A DNA stretch of 64,000 nt, taken from assembly GCA_035292685.1 (NCBI GenBank), contig DATDPP010000018.1, positions 56,637 to 120,636 of the forward strand. Reading direction: 5' to 3'. Below are positions 42,360 through 50,538 of this stretch, one piece after another (the first letter of the stretch is position 1; each line of letters begins with the position of its first letter). This stretch comes from JALYNX01 sp035292685. Its GTDB lineage: Bacteria > Actinomycetota > Acidimicrobiia > Spongiisociales > ZC4RG35. The notes beneath the pieces were generated by a model. It had not been told where the DNA came from, ran no database searches, and was given only the letters and a program-made list of their open reading frames with translations. The position numbers and the translations under genes are program-made.

Positions 42360-43739
42360 ATGCTGAAATCGGCGCTGGCCGCTGTCATGGTGATTTCCGC
42401 CTGCACCGCGGGTGGCGGGGAGGCGGCCACTACCACTGCCCCCAGGCCGGTCACGACCGTCCGGACCACACCGGCCGCATCTCTTCCGCTCCCCATCCAG
42501 ATCGAAGATTGCTCGGCTCCCCCGGTCACTTTCTCGCCCTTGTGCGAGGCCTACGAATTGATCCAGGAACGCCATGTCGGACGACCCTTCGACGCAGCGA
42601 CTCTGGCAGCGGGCGCCCTCGAGGGTCTCGACGGGTACTTCACCGATGAAACTGCCGACCCGCCACGGGCTTTGATCTGTGCGATCCCCGATCCTGCCTT
42701 CACTCAGCTGTGCGACCACCTGGCAGCTCGAATCGACGCTGCCTCGATACCGGTAGGTCCGGCCATGGAGGCCGCCCTGCTCGGAATGATCGAGGGGGGC
42801 CTCGATCGCTTCTCGTACTACGTACCGCCCGACCAGGTCGGCATCTTCAGGTCCAACGGAGTGGTCGGAGGGGTCGGCGTCCTCCTCGATGCCACGGATG
42901 CGGTGGGGTCGAGATGCCTCCAGGTGACACCCTCCTGCCCGCTTCGAATCGTCTTCGTGGTCGAAGACAACCCGGCTGCCGAGGTGGGGTTGGTGGCAGG
43001 CGACACCATCACCGCGATCGACGGTGCCAGTGTGGATGGGTTGGGGTTCGTGGAAGCCGTGAGCCGGATTGCGGGCGACGAAACGGGCACTGTCGAGATC
43101 ACGATCGAGCGGGGTGGCGTGGTGGAGGTCTTCGGAATCGAACGCGCTGAGCTGTCGGTGCCCAGCGTCGAGATCGACATCCCCCGGGCCAACGTGGGGC
43201 TCATCCGGATACCCGATTTCGAGACCGACATCCCTGATCTGGTCCATGAAGGCCTTACCGAGCTCGTCGACCACGGAATCCAAACACTCATAGTCGATCT
43301 CCGCGACAACCCCGGCGGCTATCTCGAGGCCTGGGTGCTGGTGATGTCCGAGTTCGTTGAGGACGGCGTTCTGGCCAGAACTCACGGGCCCGACGAGGAG
43401 ACCCCTCTGACGGCCTTGGGAGGCGCCGTCGCCTCCGACGTGGACCTGGTTGTCCTGGTCAACGGAGGCACTGCCTCAGCCGCTGAGATGACAGCTGCCG
43501 GGCTTCGTGACCGGCGCGGCGCGGTCATCGTCGGCGAGCCCACCTTTGGCAAGGACGCAGTGCAGATACCCTTCGAGCTTCGGAACGGAGGAGAGTTCTA
43601 CGTGGCCGTCGCCCACTGGACGAGCCCTAGCGGAGCAACAGTGGCTGACGGGGGCATCATCCCCGATCATGTCCTCTCTCTCCCGCCTGACCTGACTCCT
43701 GAGGAGCTTGTCGACATGTCACTGGGCGTGGCCCGATGA
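42360..43739 (+). CDS. S41-family C-terminal-processing-like protease, lipoprotein, first of tandem pair
   Basis: 459-aa predicted lipoprotein (lipobox ISACTAG near residue 15) with a Thr-rich linker, an alpha-helical N-terminal domain, a PDZ domain (about residues 170-265, IDGASVDGLGF) and an S41 protease core. Catalytic residues are Ser in NGGTASAAEM and Lys in PTFGKDAVQ. It would cleave C-termini of exported proteins or peptidoglycan-linked partners. The ATG at 42360 follows GATAAT by 7 nt; 42351 is an alternative start. Its stop overlaps the next S41 gene by ATGA. Confidence 0.9.
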   Translation: MLKSALAAVMVISACTAGGGEAATTTAPRPVTTVRTTPAASLPLPIQIEDCSAPPVTFSPLCEAYELIQERHVGRPFDAATLAAGALEGLDGYFTDETADPPRALICAIPDPAFTQLCDHLAARIDAASIPVGPAMEAALLGMIEGGLDRFSYYVPPDQVGIFRSNGVVGGVGVLLDATDAVGSRCLQVTPSCPLRIVFVVEDNPAAEVGLVAGDTITAIDGASVDGLGFVEAVSRIAGDETGTVEITIERGGVVEVFGIERAELSVPSVEIDIPRANVGLIRIPDFETDIPDLVHEGLTELVDHGIQTLIVDLRDNPGGYLEAWVLVMSEFVEDGVLARTHGPDEETPLTALGGAVASDVDLVVLVNGGTASAAEMTAAGLRDRRGAVIVGEPTFGKDAVQIPFELRNGGEFYVAVAHWTSPSGATVADGGIIPDHVLSLPPDLTPEELVDMSLGVAR

Positions 43740-45130
43740 GAGGCGGGTTGGCGTCGCTGGGAGCCGTGGTGCTGGCACTCGGCGCATGCGTGAGCTCGGG
43801 ACAAACCACCGGTTCCGAATCGGTGACCGCCATTTCACCGGCGGCCCCGTCGTCGGCCAGCCCTGGGCCTACCGGCCGCAATCTGGAAACGGTCAACTGC
43901 GATCAGGCCATCGAAGACGTCGAGATCGTGTGTGAGGCCTACGAACTGATCCGGCGTCATTACGTGGACGATCTATCCGACACCTTTCTCGCGGAAGCCG
44001 CATCACAGGGCGTTGCCGATCTGGACGGATCAACCTCCACCGGTGACCTGGTGTGCGCCGCCCCATCCGGTGAGTTCGACGCCAGTTGCCGGCTGACGAT
44101 CAACGAGGCGGAAACCACGACCGAAGCTGCCGGGGCGATGGTGTCAGGCCTGGCGACCTATGCCCTGGACGCCAACTCGGTCTATCTGGATCGCGATTCC
44201 CTGGCTCTCCTCGAGGAAGAGCAGGACGGCACGATCCAGGGGATAGGCGCTCTGGTCATAGCCGAAGACTCATCGAGTGGAGAAGAGAAGCAATGCTCGG
44301 TGGTCTCCGCCCAATGCCGGCTCATCATCGGCTCCACCATCCCCGGCAGTCCCGCCGAGGCCGCCGGGCTCGTCCCGGGCGACGTCATCCTCGGGGTCGA
44401 TGGCACTGAAGTCGACGGATGGACCGTGGACGAGGTCACGTCAACGGTGCGGGGAGTGGCGGGGAGCACCGTGACGCTCACCATCCTTCGTGATGATCGT
44501 CAGTTCGACGTCGCCATCACCCGGGCCGATGTGCTGATCCCGGTCATCGAGAGCGAGCTGGTTGGTGACACCGGCTACGTCAAACTCAATGTCTTCTCGG
44601 AAGGTGCCGGCGAGCAGTTCGAGCAGGCGGTCTCCCATCTCCTTCAAAGTGACATCGAGTCTCTGGTCATCGATCTCCGGGACAATCCGGGTGGTCTCCT
44701 CGATACCGCGATCGAGGTCGCATCGGCCTTCCTCGCAGACGGCGACGTTGTGGTGACCCACGGCCCTGATGCCACGACCTCCTACGAGGTCTCGGGGAAA
44801 CCAATCGTCCCTGCCGGTCTCGACGTCGTGTTCGTTGTCAACAAGGGAAGCGCGTCTGCCTCCGAGGTGGTCTCCGCCGTGCTCCAGGAGAGAGGTCGGA
44901 TCACCGTGGTCGGCGAGAGCACCTTCGGCAAGAACACTGTTCAGCAGCGTTTCGGGCTCTCCAACGGCGGCGCCCTAAAGCTCACCGTCGCACGCTGGGT
45001 GACCCCGGGCGGCCTCGACTTCGGCGAGGTAGGAGTCACTCCCGACGTCGAACGGCAATTCGACAGTCGGCTCTCTGTCGAGAGGGTGGTCCAGACCGCA
45101 CTGGAAGCTTCCTTGGCAGCCACCGGGTAA
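43736..45130 (+). CDS. S41-family C-terminal-processing-like protease, lipoprotein, second of tandem pair
   Basis: 464-aa paralogue of the preceding gene: lipobox LGACVSS, Ser-rich linker, helical region CDQAIEDVEIVCEAYELIRR, PDZ domain with IPGSPAEAAGLVPGD, and S41 core with Ser in NKGSASASEVV and Lys in STFGKNTVQ. Both share the CEAYELI motif before the PDZ domain, indicating tandem duplication. Translation is coupled by the ATGA overlap. Two active but diverged copies suggest different substrates or a heteromer. Confidence 0.92.
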   Translation: MRGGLASLGAVVLALGACVSSGQTTGSESVTAISPAAPSSASPGPTGRNLETVNCDQAIEDVEIVCEAYELIRRHYVDDLSDTFLAEAASQGVADLDGSTSTGDLVCAAPSGEFDASCRLTINEAETTTEAAGAMVSGLATYALDANSVYLDRDSLALLEEEQDGTIQGIGALVIAEDSSSGEEKQCSVVSAQCRLIIGSTIPGSPAEAAGLVPGDVILGVDGTEVDGWTVDEVTSTVRGVAGSTVTLTILRDDRQFDVAITRADVLIPVIESELVGDTGYVKLNVFSEGAGEQFEQAVSHLLQSDIESLVIDLRDNPGGLLDTAIEVASAFLADGDVVVTHGPDATTSYEVSGKPIVPAGLDVVFVVNKGSASASEVVSAVLQERGRITVVGESTFGKNTVQQRFGLSNGGALKLTVARWVTPGGLDFGEVGVTPDVERQFDSRLSVERVVQTALEASLAATG

Positions 45131-45175
45131 CCCCTGTCAACCGAGGAGGTAGGCGATCCCGGTGGTAGCGGGCAG
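45131..45175. repeat. Duplicated 3' end of msrA (copy 1)
   Basis: About 36 of 41 positions match 46005-46045, which encode the last codons of msrA on the minus strand (TGIAYPLD). Here the same reading gives TGIAYLLG and a stop. The two copies bracket the NTF2-like and ridA genes as a direct repeat. Confidence 0.65.
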
Positions 45176-45184
45176 GCTCGGCGG

Positions 45185-45592
45185 ATGTCTTGCCATACTG
45201 TGTGCGTGGATTTCGAGCTCGGACCGTTCTTCGACCGCTATGCAGAGCGATACATGGAAAGCGACGCCGAGACCGTCGCGGACATGTGCGAGATCCCGTT
45301 CCTCGCCCTGAGGTCCGGCGAGGCCTTCCATCTGCCCGATCGCGAGGCCGTCGTCGCGCATTTCGCGGTAAACATGCTCGCGTATCAATCTGCCGGTGCC
45401 GATAGGGCCGACATCGTGGACATCGAGGTCCAGGAGCAGGGGACAGAGGCGGTTCTCGCGACCGTGCACTGGCATGTCCGAGCCGCGGACGGAACGATGA
45501 TCCGCGACTTCCGGACCTCATACCAGTTAGTCGCCGCCGATCCGTGGCGGATCCTGTCGTACGTCAATCACGACGTGGTGACGCGCGAGTGA
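45185..45592 (+). CDS. NTF2-like (SnoaL/DUF4440-type) protein
   Basis: 135-aa small alpha+beta protein: FFDRYAERYMESDAETVADM then CEIPFL, HLPDREAVVAHFAVNM, TVHWHVRAADGTMIRDFRTS and a C-terminal WRILSYVNHD. This is the cone fold of NTF2-like proteins, which range from enzymes to binding proteins. The ATG at 45185 or GTG at 45206 may be the start; TACTGT lies between them. Its stop overlaps the ridA start (GTGA). The pair is flanked by a direct repeat of the msrA tail, suggesting a recombination event placed it here. Confidence 0.8.
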   Translation: MSCHTVCVDFELGPFFDRYAERYMESDAETVADMCEIPFLALRSGEAFHLPDREAVVAHFAVNMLAYQSAGADRADIVDIEVQEQGTEAVLATVHWHVRAADGTMIRDFRTSYQLVAADPWRILSYVNHDVVTRE

Positions 45593-45987
45593 CGCGGCGA
45601 ATCATCAGTACCCCGGACGCCCCGGGGAGTGCGGCCTATGCGTTGGGCAGCTTCTCGTACAGCCAGGCAGTGGTGGCGGCGGGGCTTGTATTCGTGGCGG
45701 GGCAGGGCCCGCTCAACCCATCCGATGGGTCGGTAGTGGGGACGACCATCCAGGAGCAGACCCATCAATGCCTCCGTAACATCGAAGTGATCCTGATGGC
45801 TGCAGGAAGCTCCATGGACAAGGTTGTGCAGGCCACCTTCTTCCTGCGTGACGCCTCCGATTTCGCCGGCATGAACGAAGAGTGGGTCCGATGGTTCCCG
45901 GTCGACCCGCCAGCCCGTCAGGGTGCCCGACACTGGCTGGACGTCGAGGGGGTCATGATCGCGTTCGCGGTGGTGGCCGAGGAATAG
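45589..45987 (+). CDS. RidA-family reactive imine deaminase
   Basis: 132-aa RidA/YjgF/UK114 protein. SQAVVAAGLVFVAGQGPLNP, IQEQTHQCLRNIEVIL and VVQATFFLRDASDFAGMN are the core fold; the catalytic Arg expected near the end is in the RQGARHW region. In the family this hydrolyses 2-aminoacrylate-like imines. GTG start in GTGA overlap with the NTF2-like gene, so the two are co-translated. A second RidA-type gene lies 0.7 kb away on the other strand. Confidence 0.88.
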   Translation: MTRRIISTPDAPGSAAYALGSFSYSQAVVAAGLVFVAGQGPLNPSDGSVVGTTIQEQTHQCLRNIEVILMAAGSSMDKVVQATFFLRDASDFAGMNEEWVRWFPVDPPARQGARHWLDVEGVMIAFAVVAEE

Positions 45988-46000
45988 CAGGCCCCGAGAT

Positions 46001-46045
46001 CCCCGTCAATCGAGGGGGTAGGCGATCCCGGTGTTGGCGTGGCAG
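46001..46045. repeat. msrA 3'-end segment, copy 2 of direct repeat
   Basis: The genuine 3' end of msrA; it matches 45131-45175. See the first copy. Confidence 0.65.
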
Positions 46046-46641
46046 TCGTACCCGTGGGGGTTCTTGGCGAGATACTGCTGGTGGTAGTCCTCGGCGTAAT
46101 AGAACTCGCCCAACGAAGCGATCTCGGTGGTGATGTCACCAAACCCGAGCGGTGTCAGCTCAGCCTGGTACTTGTCCTGGGACCTCTTGGCGGTTTCCAA
46201 CTGCTCATCGGTGGTGGTGTAGACCGCCGAGCGGTACTGGGTGCCCAGGTCGTTCCCCTGACGCATCCCCTGGGTGGGATCGTGGGTTTCCCAGAACGTG
46301 CGGAGCAGCTCTTCGTACGACACCTCGGCTGGCCGATAAACGACCAGAACAACCTCGGAGTGACCGGTGCGACCGGTGCACACCTCTTCATAAGAAGGAT
46401 TCGGGGTGTAGCCCCCGGCGTAACCGACCGCGGTGCTGTAGACGCCCGGCATCTTCCAGAACCTCCGCTCGGCACCCCAGAAGCAACCCATCCCGAAGAT
46501 GGCGCTCTCGGTGTCGTCGGGGAACGGCGGTGTCAACGGATTGCCGTTGACGAAATGGGCGGGAGGAACCTGTACCGCTTGGCTCCGGCCCGATAGGGCT
46601 TCGGTGGCACCTGGCATCTCGTTCTTCTTTCGTCCCAACAT
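46006..46641 (-). CDS. msrA: Peptide methionine sulfoxide reductase MsrA
   Basis: 211-aa repair enzyme that reduces Met-S-sulfoxide. The active-site motif GMGCFWGAERRFW (catalytic Cys) lies near residue 53; YAGGYTPNPSYEEVCTGRTG follows, then HSEVVLVVY, FWETHDPTQG and GTQYRSAVY. A further Cys near the C-terminus (GYDCHANTG) serves as resolving residue. AGGAGG lies nine nt before the ATG. Its last 40 bp are duplicated 0.8 kb away beyond the ridA gene. Confidence 0.96.
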   Translation of the reverse strand: MLGRKKNEMPGATEALSGRSQAVQVPPAHFVNGNPLTPPFPDDTESAIFGMGCFWGAERRFWKMPGVYSTAVGYAGGYTPNPSYEEVCTGRTGHSEVVLVVYRPAEVSYEELLRTFWETHDPTQGMRQGNDLGTQYRSAVYTTTDEQLETAKRSQDKYQAELTPLGFGDITTEIASLGEFYYAEDYHQQYLAKNPHGYDCHANTGIAYPLD

Positions 46642-46709
46642 CTCGATCGACCTCCTGGCCCATACAACCCGGTGATGAGCTCACGCGTTCCCGAACCGAG
46701 CGATTTCGT

Positions 46710-47099
46710 CTAGACCGGATCGGTGACGATCGCCTCGGCTTCGATCTCGACCTTCCAGCGCTCATCCAGTAAACCGGCGACCACGACCATCGTCGAAGCC
46801 GGAAGCACCGTACCGAACACCTCGCCGTGGGCACGGCCCACGGCCTCCGAATAGGAACCGTCGGTGAGAAAGCATCGGGTGCGGACCACATCGCTGGCTC
46901 GGGCACCAGCCTGGTAGAGGGCGTCGAGGATGATCTCCAGACAGCGCCTGGCCTGTGTGGCCGGGTCGGGATCGACCTGGCCATCGGGCCAAATAGGGGC
47001 GGTTCCGGACACCAGCACCCGGTCACCCACACGCACCGCGCGACTGAAACCGATCAACGGCTCATAGCGCGAACCGGACGAGATGTTGGTTCTGGCCAT
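46710..47099 (-). CDS. RidA-like protein, second paralogue
   Basis: 129-aa RidA-family protein: SRAVRVGDRVLVSGTAPIWP, ATQARRCLEIILDALYQAGA, VVRTRCFLTD and the closing VEIEAEAIV. This is the subgroup with the TAPIWPDG motif, which often lacks imine deaminase activity, so its role is uncertain. The ATG at 47099 is preceded on its strand by TAAATT 5 nt upstream, a leaderless layout; longer frames to 47342 run over the divergent gene's leader. Divergent from the transglycosylase-like gene. Confidence 0.85.
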   Translation of the reverse strand: MARTNISSGSRYEPLIGFSRAVRVGDRVLVSGTAPIWPDGQVDPDPATQARRCLEIILDALYQAGARASDVVRTRCFLTDGSYSEAVGRAHGEVFGTVLPASTMVVVAGLLDERWKVEIEAEAIVTDPV

Positions 47100-47207
47100 G
47101 AGTGAATTTAAGCCCCCACATCCGGTCGATTCCATCCCTTTCCCGAGCCGAGGCGGCGAGCGCACTTCATGTGCTCGAGGGCTTTGGGTACCCTTCCCCT
47201 CCAACCG

Positions 47208-48359
47208 ATGCGCTGTCGTCGCACCCTCACCTCGCTCCTGGCCCTCGCTCTGGTCGCTGCCGCGCTGGCCGGCACCGCGCCCCGGGCCCGCGCCCAGAGT
47301 GTCGACGACGCCGAACAGACAGCTTCGAAAGCCAAGGAGCAAGCCGGGGCCGCCGCCGGCCTGGTGGACACCGCGATAGCCGAGCGCTCAGAGATCGAAA
47401 CCGAGCTGGCGGCCAGCATGGTCAGGCTCAATGAGTTGGCGGAGCAGCTTTCGTCGGTGGCAGCCGGGGTCGACCGTCTCCAGGGTCAAATCGGCTTTGC
47501 CGACGCCGAGTTGTCAGGCATCGAGTCGGATATCGAGGTCCAAGCAGTCGACGCCTACATGACTGCTCTCAGCGTCCCTGGCATCACGTTTGTCAACTCG
47601 GACAACGTCGAAGACGCGATGGTCACCGGGCTCTTCGTCGGCGATGTCATCTCCAGCGGGCAGGAGAAGGTCGACGAACTGGTCATGAAGCGCCGCAATC
47701 TCGAAGCGCTGGTGGCCACCTTCCTCGCCGAACAGGAGAAGGTGGCCGAACTCAACGCTCAGGTCGATGCAGAGGTCGAAAACCTGGCACGCCTCTATGA
47801 GGAGGCAGACGCCGGGGTGGCAGAGGCCATTCGTGAGGCCGGGAGGTCAGCGGCGGAATACAGCGCAGCACTGAGCGCAGTCGATGCGGCCCAGGCTCGC
47901 GAGGCCGAGCAGGAACGTCAGAACGGGCGAGAGCCGCAAACCGCGACCATCCCGGATCCACCTGACAACAGTACGACATCAACCACCACGATCCCCGTCA
48001 CCACCACGACCGGTGGGAGTGGCGGAGGCGGGGGTCAGAATTTCCCGCCGGCCGTGGAGCGTTGGCGAGACGAAGTGCGACAGTTCTTCCCCTCCTCCCG
48101 CGTCGATGAGGCTCTGGCCATCATCCAATGCGAGAGCATGGGGGATTCCGACGCTTACAACCCCTATTCGGGGGCTTCAGGATTGTTCCAATTCCTCCCC
48201 TCCACATGGGCCGCCACCGCTCCCAAGGCCGGCTTTGGCGGCGCCTCCCCTTTCGATGGGGTCGCCAACATCGGAACCGCGGCGTGGCTGGGGAATCAGT
48301 ACGAGGATCTGGGATTGGGCTTCTGGAAGCCCTGGTCCTGTCGCCGGGTCTTGAACTGA
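47208..48359 (+). CDS. Exported coiled-coil protein with C-terminal lytic-transglycosylase-like domain
   Basis: 383-aa secreted cell-wall protein. Signal peptide MRCRRTLTSLLALALVAAAL to the Ala-Arg-Ala site near residue 26; two coiled-coil arms (about residues 35-110 and 155-240) like CwlO/RipA N-termini; a Thr/Gly linker; and a C-terminal domain (about 300-383) with IIQCESMGDSDAYNPYSGAS then GLFQFLPSTW, the Glu-containing transglycosylase core. It probably cleaves peptidoglycan glycan strands during growth, with the coiled coil gating access. TACCCT lies 13 nt before the ATG. Confidence 0.9.
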   Translation: MRCRRTLTSLLALALVAAALAGTAPRARAQSVDDAEQTASKAKEQAGAAAGLVDTAIAERSEIETELAASMVRLNELAEQLSSVAAGVDRLQGQIGFADAELSGIESDIEVQAVDAYMTALSVPGITFVNSDNVEDAMVTGLFVGDVISSGQEKVDELVMKRRNLEALVATFLAEQEKVAELNAQVDAEVENLARLYEEADAGVAEAIREAGRSAAEYSAALSAVDAAQAREAEQERQNGREPQTATIPDPPDNSTTSTTTIPVTTTTGGSGGGGGQNFPPAVERWRDEVRQFFPSSRVDEALAIIQCESMGDSDAYNPYSGASGLFQFLPSTWAATAPKAGFGGASPFDGVANIGTAAWLGNQYEDLGLGFWKPWSCRRVLN

Positions 48360-48394
48360 GACCTATCCGCCGTTCTTAGGATTCCCACGCCCCC

Positions 48395-49717
48395 ATGGAA
48401 ACCGTCGACTTCGATCCCCGCCGTCAGATCCTCTATGTCTCACTTGCGTTTGGGGTCACGCTGCCGGGGGTCTTCATCCGACTGACCGGAGCACATCCCG
48501 ACCCGGTCTTCGCGGCTTTTCTCTTCGGCATGGCCATTGTCGGGGCCGCCTTCATCCTCTCCTGGGCCGCCGAGGTAGTCCAATTGGACATCGCGGCCGG
48601 TCTCGCCCTCGCCCTCCTGGCCTTGATTGCGGTCCTTCCCGAGTATGCCGTTGACTTCGTGTTCACCGCCAAGGCGGGCCAGGAGTACGCCGAGACCGGG
48701 GAGGCGACCCAGTACGGGCCTCTCGCTCTCGCCAACATGACCGGGGGCAACCAATTGCTGATCGGCCTCGGATGGCCGCTCGTGATCCTCCTCGGGACAT
48801 ATCGGGTCAGGAAGACCCAGGCCTCTCCACGGCGAGCAGAGGGCACCACCGGGACCACGATCAACCTCGGGCGATCCCAATCTGTGGACATCGCCTATCT
48901 GGCCATCGCCTCCCTCTATGGGCTCACCCTGTTCCTGAAAGACACGTTGACGTTGTGGGACGCCGGGATCCTCGTTCTCGTCTATGTTCTGTATCTTCGG
49001 CGATTGTCGGGGGCTCCGCCCACCACCCCTCACCTCGTGGGGCCGTCTGCCTACATCGGCTCCCTCCCCAAGCACCGGCGGCGGGTCATCAACTACACCT
49101 CGTTCGCAGTGGCGGCGGCAGTGATCCTCCTGTGCGCCGAGCCCTTTGCCGAGTCGATCGTCGAGATGGGCCAAGCGCTCGGGATCAGCGAGTTCCTCCT
49201 GGTGAAATGGATCGCCCCCCTGGCTTCAGAGGCTCCCGAGCTCCTGGTGGCCGCCCTCTTTGCCTGGCGTCTGGCGGCGCGGACCGGCTTTGGGGCTCTG
49301 ATCTCCTCGAAGGTGAACCAATGGACCTTGCTGGTGGGGAGTCTGCCGATCGTGTTCTCCATCTTCTCGAGGACCACACAAGGGTTGCCACTTGACAGAC
49401 AGCAACGAGTCGAGCTCATGGTCACCGCAGCCCAATCGGTGTTTGCGGTGGCGATCGTCGCCAGTCGTTCGGTCTCCACCAAGGAGGCGTGGGTCATGCT
49501 GTCACTCTTCATCGCCCAGCTCCTCGAGTCGGGCCTGGCAGAGCTGGGCCATATCTCAGAAGAAGCCTCCGCCCGAGCCCGTATCGGCGTCGGCATCGTG
49601 TTCCTGCTGGCCGCGGTGTGGGTGCTGCGCAAGGACTTCAGACGCCTTGTCCAGGTGGTCCGTGACGGTCTGCGCACCCCGTGGGAGGAGCTGGTACTGG
49701 AAGACGCGACCCGGTGA
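48395..49717 (+). CDS. CaCA-superfamily cation antiporter (Na+/Ca2+ exchanger-like)
   Basis: 440-aa membrane protein with about 10-11 helices in two inverted halves. The first alpha-repeat is ALIAVLPEYAVDFVFTAKAG with NMTGGNQLLIGLGWPLV; the second is KWIAPLASEAPELLVAALFA with SSKVNQWTLLVGSLPIV. The acidic residues in LPEYAVD and ASEAPE should bind Ca2+ or another cation. The family usually exports Ca2+ against Na+ or H+. TAGGAT lies 12 nt before the ATG. Monocistronic; ion specificity not determined. Confidence 0.88.
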   Translation: METVDFDPRRQILYVSLAFGVTLPGVFIRLTGAHPDPVFAAFLFGMAIVGAAFILSWAAEVVQLDIAAGLALALLALIAVLPEYAVDFVFTAKAGQEYAETGEATQYGPLALANMTGGNQLLIGLGWPLVILLGTYRVRKTQASPRRAEGTTGTTINLGRSQSVDIAYLAIASLYGLTLFLKDTLTLWDAGILVLVYVLYLRRLSGAPPTTPHLVGPSAYIGSLPKHRRRVINYTSFAVAAAVILLCAEPFAESIVEMGQALGISEFLLVKWIAPLASEAPELLVAALFAWRLAARTGFGALISSKVNQWTLLVGSLPIVFSIFSRTTQGLPLDRQQRVELMVTAAQSVFAVAIVASRSVSTKEAWVMLSLFIAQLLESGLAELGHISEEASARARIGVGIVFLLAAVWVLRKDFRRLVQVVRDGLRTPWEELVLEDATR

Positions 49718-49781
49718 CGTCTCCCTTCTAACCGTCTGATCGGTGCTGTAGGTTTGCTGGGAGGCAAAAGGGGGGTTCCCG

Positions 49782-50477
49782 ATCGCAAAGCAACATTTCT
49801 CGCCGGCCGTATTCACCTTCCTCACCGAGCTCAGCCGGCACAACGAAAAGTCTTGGTGGGACGCCAACAAACAGCGCTACATCGAAGTCATCCGGGAGCC
49901 GGCTCTCGATTTCATCGACGATTTCGGCCCGCGCCTGGCCCTGATCTCATCCCACTTCACCGCGGATGCGAGGACCGTCGGCGGCTCGTTGATGCGCCCA
50001 TTTCGGGACACGAGGTTCTCGAATGACAAGACTCCCTACAAGACCAATGTCGGGATCCAATTCCGTCACGACGCCGGCAAGGACATCCACGCCCCCGGCT
50101 TCTACCTGCACCTCGAGCCCGGAGCCTCCTTCGCAGGGGTCGGGCTCTGGCATCCTGAAACCTCGGTGGCTCGTCAAATACGCCAAGCGATCTACGACGA
50201 CCCTCCCGGTTGGAGAAAGGCTGCCAAAGGGAAGGCCTTCGCCGACGTGTGGTCCATCGAACAGGACGATGACGAGATGCTGAAGAGAGTCCCCCGAGAA
50301 TTCGACGAAAACCACCCCTATGCCGATGACCTGCGGATGAAGAGCTTCATCGCCGGGGCAAGTGTCACCGATCAAATGGTGACCGCACCGGGGTTCGACC
50401 GCGCTCTCGCAGCCATGTTCACCAAAGCGGGCAGTTTCACCGCCTTCGTCTGCTCGGCACTCGGGCTGCCTTTCTAG
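49782..50477 (+). CDS. DUF2461 (TIGR02453) family protein with apparent ATC start
   Basis: 231-aa protein. QHFSPAVFTFLTELSRHNEK then SWWDANKQRY is the conserved N-terminus, followed by LMRPFRDTRFSNDKTPYKTN and the C-terminal DDLRMKSFIAGA. Function is unknown. An in-frame TAG ends at 49750 and no ATG, GTG or TTG occurs before 49989, which is beyond the conserved N-terminal 70 residues. The best start is ATC at 49782, with AAGGGGGG ending about 6 nt upstream and the expected family length. A sequencing error is the alternative. Confidence 0.82.
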   Translation: MAKQHFSPAVFTFLTELSRHNEKSWWDANKQRYIEVIREPALDFIDDFGPRLALISSHFTADARTVGGSLMRPFRDTRFSNDKTPYKTNVGIQFRHDAGKDIHAPGFYLHLEPGASFAGVGLWHPETSVARQIRQAIYDDPPGWRKAAKGKAFADVWSIEQDDDEMLKRVPREFDENHPYADDLRMKSFIAGASVTDQMVTAPGFDRALAAMFTKAGSFTAFVCSALGLPF

Positions 50478-50538
50478 TTTGCGACCGGGCGGCCGCGGCC
50501 TAACTTATGGGGATCCCGATGACGGGGGGGAAGCTGGA

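Noticed and set aside
42318..43385. Extending the amidohydrolase N-terminus to 43385
   Set aside because: The added ~356 residues are antisense to the S41 protease and show no amidohydrolase homology; a leaderless GTG at 42317 fits the family start.
45131..45475. A minus-strand msrA-like second gene
   Set aside because: Only the last ~13 codons resemble msrA; the rest of the frame is antisense to the NTF2-like gene and carries none of the GCFWGAE catalytic region.
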